Positions 24,385 through 32,951 of a stretch of DNA of 54,235 bases are shown piece by piece. Source of the DNA: an uncultured Lutibacter sp. (GTDB lineage Bacteria; Bacteroidota; Bacteroidia; Flavobacteriales; Flavobacteriaceae). The notes beneath the pieces were generated by a model, which ran no database searches, was not told where the DNA came from, and saw only the letters and a program-made list of their open reading frames with translations. Within the stretch, counting starts at the first letter, position 1, and each line of letters begins with the position of its first letter. Made by a program: the position numbers and the translations under genes. Location: positions 1 through 54,235 of the forward strand of contig NZ_CANLZZ010000010.1 of the NCBI RefSeq assembly GCF_947495725.1. Reading direction: 5' to 3'.

Positions 24385-25611
24385 ATGAAATCTGCTAAAA
24401 ATATGATCACAATTTTAACTGTAATCATAATTTCCACATCTTGTACAAATGAAAGCAATATAGATAGTCCTGTTAAAACTACATCGCTAACACTTCAAGG
24501 ATCTTGGGGAGCTCGATTATATGTGAGAGGAGGCGAAGATTTAAATTATTATGTAAAAGCGATTTCTAACGGAGGTAAAGGCTATAATTATTTAGCAGGT
24601 GCTAAAGAAATAATAAACAGCTACCCTACGATGGGACACGTAATTACAAATGCTACTAACAATGCAAATTCACATTTATGGACCTTAAGAACCAACGAAA
24701 ATATTGATGCTGTTATGGGGGTTTCGGGCGCAGTTATAGATGAGGAATTTGTACCTAGTTTAGCCAATGAACAAGTTATAATTGATGTAATTACCGAGTT
24801 TAAAAATGCAAATAAGAAGGTAATTTTATACTTAAATGGAATGAGCCCAGCAAAAAGAGCTACAGCAACCGGTGCTGCGTCTTGGAATAACTATGTTGCG
24901 CACTATTTCTCTAATAACGAACATAAAGCTTGGATGAATTTATGTGAAGGTTATATAAAACGTTTTGAAAAATTGGGAGTAGATGGCTATTGGATTGATG
25001 CTTTTTCGAGTTATCCTGGTAACGATAGTGAAAGAACTGAATTTGTGCAAATGATACGCAATGTAGATCCAGATGTAATAGTTGCTGCTAATTATGATAA
25101 AGATTATTTTAAAGATATGAATGGCAATTTTTTAAAAGTTGATAGCGACGGAATTGAAGACTCTGATGATACTGATTACAAAATTATAAAGCTTACCGCA
25201 AAAGATCCCTGGTCGGATATTACAGCAGGACATATAACTCCATTAGCACAAGGAGCACCTCCAAATTCTTGGGCCTATGAAGAATTTACGGTAGCTGATA
25301 TTAAAACATCTGCAACTACTTCATATGATGGCTCTAAACTAACTCTAAAACATTTGTTTTTACCTATACGATCAACTTGGTCTAGTGAAAGATCCGAATT
25401 AATGTTTGATGGCGAACAAGCGTATCGTTTTGTGAAAAATATTACAGATGCAGGCGGAGCTGTTACCTTTTCAACAACAACAAATATAGATGGTACCACT
25501 ATGGAAGATGAAGAAATTGTGTTGAAATATGTGAATAAACAACTAGAAGTTAATGCGGCTCCTTCAGAATATATTCGTCCTTTAGGAGCATATCTAGTTG
25601 GAGAAAAATAA
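24385..25611 (+). CDS. lipoprotein with a glycosidase-type TIM barrel
   Basis: 408 residues. Lipoprotein signal with Cys20 (STSC). The body has strand-helix repeats typical of a (beta/alpha)8 barrel, with KVILYLNGMSP, then LGVDGYWIDAF (Asp205), a segment resembling the nucleophile strand of GH29-like glycosidases, and VIVAANYDKDY after it. The presence of SWGARLYVRGGED at the start and a SNGGKG segment does not fit a family I can name. Likely a surface-anchored glycan hydrolase; the substrate is unknown and no susCD pair lies nearby, so a polysaccharide locus is not supported. Confidence 0.55.
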   Translation: MKSAKNMITILTVIIISTSCTNESNIDSPVKTTSLTLQGSWGARLYVRGGEDLNYYVKAISNGGKGYNYLAGAKEIINSYPTMGHVITNATNNANSHLWTLRTNENIDAVMGVSGAVIDEEFVPSLANEQVIIDVITEFKNANKKVILYLNGMSPAKRATATGAASWNNYVAHYFSNNEHKAWMNLCEGYIKRFEKLGVDGYWIDAFSSYPGNDSERTEFVQMIRNVDPDVIVAANYDKDYFKDMNGNFLKVDSDGIEDSDDTDYKIIKLTAKDPWSDITAGHITPLAQGAPPNSWAYEEFTVADIKTSATTSYDGSKLTLKHLFLPIRSTWSSERSELMFDGEQAYRFVKNITDAGGAVTFSTTTNIDGTTMEDEEIVLKYVNKQLEVNAAPSEYIRPLGAYLVGEK

Positions 25612-25836
25612 ACGCATAAAAAAACAACCTCAGCTTGAAAGTGGTTCAATACTTCAAATTAAAAGTTCAATTAATTTTTAAATTAATACCTCCTTTTTAT
25701 TAGAATTATACTTACTCTTTAAAACATTATAAAACATTTGCAGTAACTTATTTAAATTATTCTTAAATTTATTAAAGTGAAAAAAGTATTTACATAGAAG
25801 CGTTCAGATAATAGTATGCTTCATAAAATATTTAAA

Positions 25837-26586
25837 ATGAGAAATTGTTACTACCTATTGTTAATCTTGATATTTTTAAGTTGCCATAATCAAGAAAAAG
25901 TTTTTGTTAAAGAACCTTGGATGGAAAAACAAACATCTCAATGGCCTAACTTTGCCTTAACAAATACAATTAAGTTTACAGATACAATTTACCAAAATAT
26001 TGCAAATTCATTTTTAATTGATACTGGTTATGATACCATTGCTGTTACTTGTAAACACTTTTTTATGGTTTTTAAAAATAATAATTTAAATACAATAGAT
26101 TTAGGAAAGGATTTTAAAAGCTGGACTATGTATCCAAAAGGTCAAATTGAAAAAAGTGTTCAAATTAACAAATTAATTAATAAAAATAATAGTGAACCTA
26201 TTGGTGAATTTAACACATTGAAAGATAGAGATTGGATTATTTTTAAAATTAACAGTGTGCATAAAGATATTTACCCTTTAAAAATTAGAACAACACCAAT
26301 TAGAAAAGGAGAAATTGTATACTCCGTTGGATGGGGACATAAACAAACATCAAAATCTCCATCACTTATTAAAATGAAAATGTACCAAAATCTAGGGAAC
26401 TATTATTATATTTTAACTAAAACAGAAAACATCAATCCTGTTGGTAGAAGTGGTTCTCCGGTAATAGATTCCAATGGATATTTAGTAGGAATTGTATCTG
26501 GAGCAGAAGGTAAATTGGGAGTAATAGGTTCGGTAAAATACCTAACCGGATTATTAGATAAATACCACATAAAATACAATAAATAG
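25837..26586 (+). CDS. trypsin-like serine protease lipoprotein
   Basis: 249 residues from ATG 25837, chosen over ATG 25816 because it gives a proper lipoprotein signal MRNCYYLLLILIFLSC with Cys16. Trypsin-like double barrel with His74 (VTCKHFF), Asp132 (DRDWIIFKI) and Ser205 in GRSGSPVID, followed by YLVGIVSG. The Asp of the usual GDSGGP is Arg, as tolerated in HtrA-type and other bacterial relatives. No PDZ domain follows. Probably outer-membrane or periplasmic, anchored by lipid; substrate unknown. Confidence 0.75.
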   Translation: MRNCYYLLLILIFLSCHNQEKVFVKEPWMEKQTSQWPNFALTNTIKFTDTIYQNIANSFLIDTGYDTIAVTCKHFFMVFKNNNLNTIDLGKDFKSWTMYPKGQIEKSVQINKLINKNNSEPIGEFNTLKDRDWIIFKINSVHKDIYPLKIRTTPIRKGEIVYSVGWGHKQTSKSPSLIKMKMYQNLGNYYYILTKTENINPVGRSGSPVIDSNGYLVGIVSGAEGKLGVIGSVKYLTGLLDKYHIKYNK

Positions 26587-26635
26587 TATTTACCTGTGCT
26601 GCATTACAAATTAAACTCTAAACATATTTTAGTAT

Positions 26636-26667
26636 AAAAAAAGCGTTTCTTTAAGAAACGCTTTTTT
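26636..26667. terminator. bidirectional terminator between convergent genes
   Basis: AAAAAGCGTTTCTT / AAGAAACGCTTTTT, a near-perfect stem with A and T runs on both sides, between the protease gene (plus) and the SDR gene (minus). Confidence 0.85.
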
Positions 26668-26731
26668 GTTGTGTTATAAACTCTAAACATTGTTTTTAGT
26701 ATTACCAATGTTTAATACATCTCATTTTAAA

Positions 26732-27451
26732 TTAAGGATTAGTAGACCATAAAGCCGCACTTTTAAGCATTGCTCTTCTTGGAAGTTTTAAACCCGCAAC
26801 AATTAATTCTGCAAAATCTTCAGGTTGTAAAACGCTTTCTTGAGAGCCTTTATTTGCTATTCCAGCATTAATGGACATATCCGATTCAAATGTACTAGGA
26901 GTATATGTAGAAACTCTAATATTATCTTTACGAACTTCTTTCATTAGTGATTCTGACATCCCTATAACTGCAAATTTCGAAGCTGAATAAGCTGAAGTAC
27001 TGGCATTTCCATTCAAACCCGCCGTAGAAGAAATGTTTATGATATCACCTCCATCTTGTTTTAATAAATGTGGTAAAACCTCTTTTGTCACATAATACAT
27101 ACCCATTAAATTAGTTTGAATAATATTAGTCCATACGGCAACCTCCATCTCTTTAAATAATCCAAATCCGCCAACTCCTGCATTATTAACTAAAATATCT
27201 ACACTCCCTAAGGTATCTATAATACTTTTAATACCGCTTTTAACCTCTTCATAATTACCTACATCAAAAACAGAATATATAGCTTTAACTCCAAACTTTT
27301 CTAATTGAGAAACGGTTTCTTTTAATGCTTTTTCATCTCTACCAGTTATTGCAATATCAATACCTTCCTTTGCGAAAGCAATTGCCGTTGCCTTACCAAG
27401 GCCTCTTCCTCCTCCTGTTATAATTGCTTTTTTATGTTTTATATCGTTCAT
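26732..27451 (-). CDS. short-chain dehydrogenase/reductase (3-ketoacyl-ACP reductase-like)
   Basis: 239 residues with all classical SDR motifs: TGGGRGLG (12-19) for NADP(H), NNAGV (89-93), the catalytic Ser at 141-142 and Y155xxxK159 in YSASKFAV. Closest in style to FabG or YoxD-like reductases; the true substrate is not evident. Last gene of a minus-strand cluster with the propeller-Dabb and HbpS-like genes (37-bp gap to the former), so probably part of one redox- or carbonyl-related transcription unit. Confidence 0.88.
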   Translation of the reverse strand: MNDIKHKKAIITGGGRGLGKATAIAFAKEGIDIAITGRDEKALKETVSQLEKFGVKAIYSVFDVGNYEEVKSGIKSIIDTLGSVDILVNNAGVGGFGLFKEMEVAVWTNIIQTNLMGMYYVTKEVLPHLLKQDGGDIINISSTAGLNGNASTSAYSASKFAVIGMSESLMKEVRKDNIRVSTYTPSTFESDMSINAGIANKGSQESVLQPEDFAELIVAGLKLPRRAMLKSAALWSTNP

Positions 27452-27488
27452 ATTATATTTCTATTTTAAAATTTACGGCTTTATTTAA

Positions 27489-29012
27489 TTACTTTTTCAC
27501 CCAATAATCCATAACAAATACATCATCTATTAGCGGACCAATTTTACTTACTAAGTCTAAATGAGCTTTGTGAAATAAGTAAATTTCTCTTGCATGTTCG
27601 TTATTAAAAGTTAACGTAAAACAATGTGTAAATCCTTTACTCACACCTTCAGTACTATCATTTATTCCCCATTCAATATTAGCAATTTCATTAATTTCAT
27701 TTTTAAGATTTACAAAAGTGTTAACTGCCTCCTTAATTTGCTCTTTGGTAGCTTCTTTTTTATATTTTAAGTTTACCATATGCCTTAAAATTTTTCCTTC
27801 TCTATTAATTTTAGGAGCAATTTTATAGGTTGCCACTTTACCTAAATCAAATCTAAAAGAACCTGCAATTAGGAAATTGTCATTTCCAATTTTATGTGAT
27901 CTTAAACCATAATAAATTGAAAAACCTGTTTCTAAATAATTGATAGGACTTAAAATACCTTCTTTGTTTAATTTTAATAATTGAATACTAGCATCGTCTC
28001 TTGTACCAACTGCTAATACGGCTTCATTATTGTCTGTTGAAACAATTTCAATTCTTGTTTGTCCTTGAAGTTTGGTTGTTTCATCATCTTTTAAAATAAA
28101 ATGTGGTATTAAGGCTCCTTTTTTGTTCACCTTAAAAACACTTACGGCATCTCCATGATACACAAAGTTTGTTCTTTTTATAAATCCACCTCTTTTGTAA
28201 TATTTATGATGCCTATGACCTACAATAACATATTTACTATCGCCTAAAGTTACACCTGTTACTGGGTAAGCTCCCGTTAAATATCGATCTGTAGTATTGT
28301 CACTTATATTGTTTACATTTTTAAATTTTCCATTTTCATAAACTCTAAAGCTACTTACACCATTATCTTGAAATCCGCTTGTATACAAATATGTTTTTCC
28401 TTTTACTCTATGAATAAACATCCCAATAATTCCATCCGTATGAATTTTTTCATCATCTTTCATAGATTGTACATGAGTTAGTTTTCCATCATTTTGAATT
28501 TTGAAGCTACTTAGTCCTGGAGTTTCTTCTAAACCTCCAACAAAAAGATATGATGCTTTTTTCATATGAACAACTTGTAGCGTAATTGCTGTACCTAGAT
28601 GCGTTTTATCCGTATCTTCAATCAAAGCAACACGTTTAAGAGAACCGTTGTCTAAAATTTTAAACGTTTCTATAACATTTCCGTGCTTGTTGGCTATAAA
28701 CAAAAAGTCTGTACCGTTAATATTATCGGCAACCATTCCTCTTGCCGGCCCTTTTTTCATATAAAGTTCATGGTTACTAATTGGTGTAAGAATACCTTCT
28801 TTATCCATATTGTAAACATCCACATTACCTACTCCACCTGCATACACAAAATGAGCGCCATTTTTTTCATAGCTTGTAACAGAAACCGTATTATTTCCCG
28901 AAATATCTTTAAAATCTTGCCTATAAAGCATTAATTCATCACTATTTTGTGACAAACAAATTTGAGATACAAGTACAACCCCAAAAAGAAACCATTTTTT
29001 AATATTATTCAT
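27489..29012 (-). CDS. exported beta-propeller protein fused to a C-terminal Dabb domain
   Basis: 507 residues with a signal peptide at about 1-21 (SQICLSQ). Residues 30-390 are propeller-like with repeats of an SFKI or VFKV plus GxL motif (lactonase or YncE style: YNMDKEGILTPI, FKILDNGSLKRV, FKIQNDGKLTHV, FRVYENGKFKNV, FKVNKKGALIPH). Residues 400-507 (LRHMVNLKYKKEATKEQIKEAVNTF, then KGFTHCFTLTFNNEHARE) are a stress-responsive A/B barrel (Dabb). A ligand-binding or hydrolytic role in the periplasm is plausible but not shown. Between the HbpS-like and SDR genes. Confidence 0.8.
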   Translation of the reverse strand: MNNIKKWFLFGVVLVSQICLSQNSDELMLYRQDFKDISGNNTVSVTSYEKNGAHFVYAGGVGNVDVYNMDKEGILTPISNHELYMKKGPARGMVADNINGTDFLFIANKHGNVIETFKILDNGSLKRVALIEDTDKTHLGTAITLQVVHMKKASYLFVGGLEETPGLSSFKIQNDGKLTHVQSMKDDEKIHTDGIIGMFIHRVKGKTYLYTSGFQDNGVSSFRVYENGKFKNVNNISDNTTDRYLTGAYPVTGVTLGDSKYVIVGHRHHKYYKRGGFIKRTNFVYHGDAVSVFKVNKKGALIPHFILKDDETTKLQGQTRIEIVSTDNNEAVLAVGTRDDASIQLLKLNKEGILSPINYLETGFSIYYGLRSHKIGNDNFLIAGSFRFDLGKVATYKIAPKINREGKILRHMVNLKYKKEATKEQIKEAVNTFVNLKNEINEIANIEWGINDSTEGVSKGFTHCFTLTFNNEHAREIYLFHKAHLDLVSKIGPLIDDVFVMDYWVKK

Positions 29013-29041
29013 AATTCTAATCTTTTTTTGAATTTAATAAA

Positions 29042-29569
29042 TTATTTTATAATTGATTTTGCTCCTACCATTGCAATTTCATGGTCTTGTTCAATAGTTC
29101 CTCCACTTACGCCAATGGCTCCTATTATCACACCATTTTTGTCTTTTATAGGAACTCCTCCTGGAAAGCTCATAAGCCCACCGTTTGAATGTTCAATATT
29201 ATAAATTATACCTCCAGGCTGGGTAAGTTTACCTAAATCTCCTGTAGCTATGTTAAAATAGCGCGATGTTTTTGCTTTTTTTATAGCAACATCAATACTT
29301 CCCAAAAAAGAACCGTCCATTCTAATAAAGGCTTTTAAATTTGCACCAGCATCTACAACTGCTATATTTACCAATACATTTGAAATTTCGGCTTTCTTTT
29401 TTGCTGCTAAAACAGCTTTTAAAGCTTCTTCATGTGTTATATCATTTGATACTTGTGCAAAAGTAGTTCCTGTATTTAAAAGTATAAATAAAATTAAAAG
29501 TTTAAAACCTCTTAATAATTTAACCTTGTTTGCTTTTGTTTCGTTTTTAAGTATGTTTTTCATTACCAT
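29042..29569 (-). CDS. secreted HbpS/GlcG-family (heme-degrading) protein
   Basis: 175 residues with a signal peptide ending TTFAQ near residue 39, longer than usual because of a charged leader; a later start is possible. The mature part matches the HbpS/GlcG family (PF03928): ALKAVLAAKKKAEISNVLVNIAVVDAGANLKAFIRMDGSFLGSIDVAIKKAKTS and the closing GGVPIKDKNGVIIGAIGVSGGTIEQDHEIA. Family members bind heme or small ligands and respond to redox stress. First gene of the cluster downstream of the Crp/Fnr gene; an FNR-type box lies just upstream. Confidence 0.88.
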   Translation of the reverse strand: MVMKNILKNETKANKVKLLRGFKLLILFILLNTGTTFAQVSNDITHEEALKAVLAAKKKAEISNVLVNIAVVDAGANLKAFIRMDGSFLGSIDVAIKKAKTSRYFNIATGDLGKLTQPGGIIYNIEHSNGGLMSFPGGVPIKDKNGVIIGAIGVSGGTIEQDHEIAMVGAKSIIK

Positions 29570-29616
29570 TAATAATTTTAGTTACGCAAATAACTTAAAT
29601 GAAAACGATAAAAAAG

Positions 29617-29630
29617 TTGAACAAGTTCAA
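29617..29630. promoter_or_regulatory. FNR/CRP-type operator TTGA-N6-TCAA
   Basis: TTGAACAAGTTCAA is a perfect dyad of 14 bp with the consensus core of FNR-family sites. It lies in the 71-bp gap between the Crp/Fnr gene and the HbpS-like gene, 48 bp before the latter's start codon, so it probably controls the downstream cluster. Confidence 0.6.
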
Positions 29631-29640
29631 TTGAATAAAA

Positions 29641-30216
29641 TTATTTGCTGTTTTTTTTTATCTTACTTAAAAATTCATGGCTAATACCTAAATAACCTGC
29701 TATTTGCTTATCTGTAAGTTTAGATGAAATATCGGGATAGGTTTCAATAAAATGAAAATAGCGTTCTTTTGCCGTAAAAGAATGATTTCGTATTAATCGC
29801 CTTTGCCACGAAACTAGTGCTTTTTGCGACATAATACGGAAAAGTTTTTCTACAATTGGCAGTGACTCATACAAAGATACTTTATCTTTCCTGCTTATTA
29901 ACAACACTTTACTATCTTCTAATGCTTGTATATTTAAATTTGAAGCGGTTTGATTCATAAAACTATCTATATCCATTAACCACCAATCTTTAGCTGCAAA
30001 ATATAGGGTGTTTTCGTTTCCTTTTTTATCTAAAGTAAAAACCCTGAAACAACCATCCACTACAAAGCCCTCAAATTTACAAATGCTTCCCTGAGTTAAT
30101 AAAAATTCTTTTCTCTTTAAATCTAAAGGTTTAAAATAGTTGGAAACAGTGGTTAAATCTTCATTAGAAAGGTGTATGTTTTTCTTAATATTTTGTTCTA
30201 ATAAATAATGAGACAT
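29641..30216 (-). CDS. Crp/Fnr-family transcriptional regulator
   Basis: 191 residues. An N-terminal cyclic-nucleotide-binding-like beta barrel (FKPLDLKRKEFLLTQGSICKFEGFVVDGCFRVFT), a long dimer helix (YESLPIVEKLFRIMSQKAL), and a C-terminal helix-turn-helix (LTDKQIAGYLGISHEFLSKIKK). No cysteines placed for an iron-sulfur cluster, so it resembles the many non-FNR Bacteroidota members sensing an unknown cue. Head gene of the minus-strand cluster and probably its regulator through the dyad at 29617. Confidence 0.88.
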   Translation of the reverse strand: MSHYLLEQNIKKNIHLSNEDLTTVSNYFKPLDLKRKEFLLTQGSICKFEGFVVDGCFRVFTLDKKGNENTLYFAAKDWWLMDIDSFMNQTASNLNIQALEDSKVLLISRKDKVSLYESLPIVEKLFRIMSQKALVSWQRRLIRNHSFTAKERYFHFIETYPDISSKLTDKQIAGYLGISHEFLSKIKKNSK

Positions 30217-30455
30217 AGTTTTAATAAAATAATGAAAATAGTAAAAACCTATTACTGTATTAATTTTTAGAGCTTTATCAATTATTTAAATATAGCTAAA
30301 TATATTATTAATATTGATCTCTAATTAGTAATTTAATTATACAAAACTAATTAAATTATAGCTTCAAAAAAATTGTTAAACTCAAACAATAAAAATTCTT
30401 TTATGTAAGAAATGCATCTACTTAGTTTTATTAAGTCTACCTTCCATAAAAAATA

Positions 30456-31058
30456 ATGTCAATAGAGCGAAGAGTACAATTGGTAGAAAAACTATTTCAT
30501 CAATTAGAGCAAGAAATCGCTCAATTTAAAAAATCATCAGAATTGAGTTGTATTTCTGGTTGTGGAAAATGTTGCACTTTCCCCAATGTGGAGGCTTCTC
30601 CATTAGAATTCTTACCGTGGGCCTTTCATTTGTATTTAACTGGAGAAGCGGAAAAAACACTTAAAATTATTAATAACACAAAAAATTTAACTTGTTTAAT
30701 CTACAAACCGCTCACTGTTATTAACCAAGGACGCTGCAGAAATTACAAATATAGAGGTTTAATTTGTCGATTATTTGGATTTGCAGCCAATACGGAAAAA
30801 TTTGGGAAACTAAGATTAGCTACTTGTAAAATAATTAAAGAAAGTCAGACAGCTAATTATTACAAGACGAGTGAGGCAATTACAAAAGGATTAAAAGTAC
30901 CTGTGTTTACTGAATACTACATGAAACTAAATCAAATAGATTTTCATTTAGGAAACATTATATTACCCGTTAACAAAGCACTTAAAATGGCTTTAGAAGA
31001 AGTTTTGCAATACTACACCTACAGATCTTTTCCTGATTTGGATAAAAAGTGTCTTTAA
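30456..31058 (+). CDS. YkgJ-family cysteine cluster protein
   Basis: 200 residues with the YkgJ metal-binding pattern: CISGCGKCCTFPNVEASPLEF near residue 31, CLIYKPL, CRNYKYRGLICRLFGF and a late Cys (ATCKIIKE). The family is thought to bind zinc or an iron-sulfur cluster; no biochemical function is established. First plus-strand gene after the divergent Crp/Fnr gene. The next gene is AlkB, 129 bp away. Confidence 0.85.
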   Translation: MSIERRVQLVEKLFHQLEQEIAQFKKSSELSCISGCGKCCTFPNVEASPLEFLPWAFHLYLTGEAEKTLKIINNTKNLTCLIYKPLTVINQGRCRNYKYRGLICRLFGFAANTEKFGKLRLATCKIIKESQTANYYKTSEAITKGLKVPVFTEYYMKLNQIDFHLGNIILPVNKALKMALEEVLQYYTYRSFPDLDKKCL

Positions 31059-31187
31059 CACTAAAGACTCAATGAATTTTTATAGAATAATTAGAACAAA
31101 AGAAAACTCCTAAAACCTCAAAATAAAATCAAAAAAATGGTAAATTAGAGTATATTTAAAAGCTTTAAATCCAGATAATTTAATCAT

Positions 31188-31778
31188 ATGAAATTAAATT
31201 TAAATTGCTCTGTTGAATATGTTCAATCATTTTTATCCAAAAATGATTGTGATGAACTATTTAATGAATTATTGACTTACAAAGAACTTACCACTCCTTT
31301 AAAGATAAAAATGAATAATGGTGAATATTTTCAAGAAAAATACGGTAAAATGATGTTTCTTGATGAAGAACTTTTTGAAAATGGAAAATTTCCAGAGTTA
31401 GTTTGGGGTCCCAATAAAATATGGTCTGAAAAGATGGCGTTTCTAAAAAAAAGTATTGAAAAACATACGGGTATTAAATTTGAAACTTGCGTTTGTATTT
31501 TTTATCCCAATGGAAACTCAGGTGTAGATTTTCATTCAGATTATATTGCATTTGGAGATACTACTATAATACCTTCTTTAAGTATAGGTGAAGAACGAAT
31601 TTTCCTACTTAGAGAAAAGGAAACTGGAAAAGTAAATGAGCTTAAGTTAGAAAATGGAAGCTTGCTTGTAATGGGAGAATACTGCCAGGAAAGATATGAA
31701 CATGCGCTTCCTTTAAATTCAGATTATAAAAAACCTAGAATTAATTTAACTTTTAGAAAATATGGTTTTAATAAATAA
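31188..31778 (+). CDS. alkB: AlkB-like Fe(II)/2-oxoglutarate dioxygenase
   Basis: 196 residues. Iron ligands His116 and Asp118 (FHSDYI) and His172 (YEHALP), with the 2-oxoglutarate-binding Arg pair in RINLTFRKYG. The order and spacing match the AlkB family of nucleic-acid demethylases, which oxidise methyl groups on damaged DNA or RNA bases. The GEERIFLLREKETG segment is the typical substrate strand. Stands alone or may be read together with RsgA, 66 bp downstream. Confidence 0.88.
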   Translation: MKLNLNCSVEYVQSFLSKNDCDELFNELLTYKELTTPLKIKMNNGEYFQEKYGKMMFLDEELFENGKFPELVWGPNKIWSEKMAFLKKSIEKHTGIKFETCVCIFYPNGNSGVDFHSDYIAFGDTTIIPSLSIGEERIFLLREKETGKVNELKLENGSLLVMGEYCQERYEHALPLNSDYKKPRINLTFRKYGFNK

Positions 31779-31844
31779 AAACTAAAAATTAGAAAAACAT
31801 AATCATCTTAGTGCTATAATAATTATATTAAAAAAAACTGTAAA

Positions 31845-32909
31845 ATGACACTTGAAGATTTAGGATATAATTTAAAACTTGAAAAATATAGAGAAGAAAA
31901 TAATTTAAATTCTTTTGCTGTAGGACGTGTAATTTCGGAACATAAAGATAGATATACCGTTAAAACGGAAACAAACGAACTAGATTCAGAACTAATTGGG
32001 AACCTAAGGTTTACTGCTAAATCAAAGTGCGATTTACCTGTTGTTGGAGATTGGGTGGCTATTTCGGAATATGACGATCATAAAGCATTGATACATGCTG
32101 TTTTTCCACGTAGCTCGGTATTAGAAAGAAAAGCCATTGGTAAACTAAGTGAAACTCAAATTATTGCAACAAATATAGATGTTGCCTTGATAATTCAATC
32201 TGTAAATAGAGATTTTAGTATAAATAGATTGGAACGCTACTTAACTATTTGTAATTCGTCTAATATTAAACCTATTATAGTTTTAAGCAAAATTGATTTG
32301 ATTGACAAAAATGAATTAAAATCGATTATTGAAAGCATTAAAAAAAGAATAAATAACATAACCATTATTAACTTAAGTAATCAATCATTAATTGGGTTAA
32401 ATGAAATTAAATCAATATTAAGTAAAGGTAAAACATACTGTTTATTGGGCTCATCTGGTGTTGGAAAATCTACACTAATTAATAACCTAATTGGTGAAAA
32501 AATAATGGCAACCGGAGAAATAAGTGATGCTATTGATAGAGGAAAACATATTACAACAAGTAGAGAATTAATTGTTTCTGAAAATGGAGTTTTAATTGAC
32601 AATCCAGGAATGAGGGAAGTTGGAATTACAAGTTCCGATAAAGGTTTAGAAATAACTTTTAATACAATTTTAAACTTATCTAACAATTGTAAATTTAATA
32701 ATTGCGCCCATACAAACGAAATTGGTTGTGCAGTTTTAGAAGCCATTGAAAATGGAATTATTAATATAGACTCCTATAATAATTATATAAAAATGACACG
32801 CGAAAAAGAATTCTTTGAATCAAGTTCGATTGAAAGAAAAAAGAAAAATAAAAATTTTGGTAAAATGGTTAAAAATGTAGTTAAGCAAAGAAAAAAGAAC
32901 AAGTTTTAA
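31845..32909 (+). CDS. rsgA: ribosome small subunit-dependent GTPase A
   Basis: 354 residues. Circularly permuted GTPase: N-terminal OB fold, then SKID (148-151, G4), GSSGVGKST (202-210, P-loop), DNPGMRE (252, G3), and a C-terminal zinc site with Cys282, Cys287, His289 and Cys295. RsgA checks the maturation of the 30S subunit in the cytosol. Followed by the convergent formate-THF ligase gene with 42 bp between stops. Confidence 0.95.
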   Translation: MTLEDLGYNLKLEKYREENNLNSFAVGRVISEHKDRYTVKTETNELDSELIGNLRFTAKSKCDLPVVGDWVAISEYDDHKALIHAVFPRSSVLERKAIGKLSETQIIATNIDVALIIQSVNRDFSINRLERYLTICNSSNIKPIIVLSKIDLIDKNELKSIIESIKKRINNITIINLSNQSLIGLNEIKSILSKGKTYCLLGSSGVGKSTLINNLIGEKIMATGEISDAIDRGKHITTSRELIVSENGVLIDNPGMREVGITSSDKGLEITFNTILNLSNNCKFNNCAHTNEIGCAVLEAIENGIINIDSYNNYIKMTREKEFFESSSIERKKKNKNFGKMVKNVVKQRKKNKF

Positions 32910-32951
32910 TCTTTGAAAAACTAGTAATTAAACTCATGACTACATAATTAT

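Noticed and set aside
24385..25611. Polysaccharide utilisation locus around the glycosidase-like gene.
   Set aside because: No SusC/SusD pair, sulfatase or further carbohydrate-active gene lies nearby.
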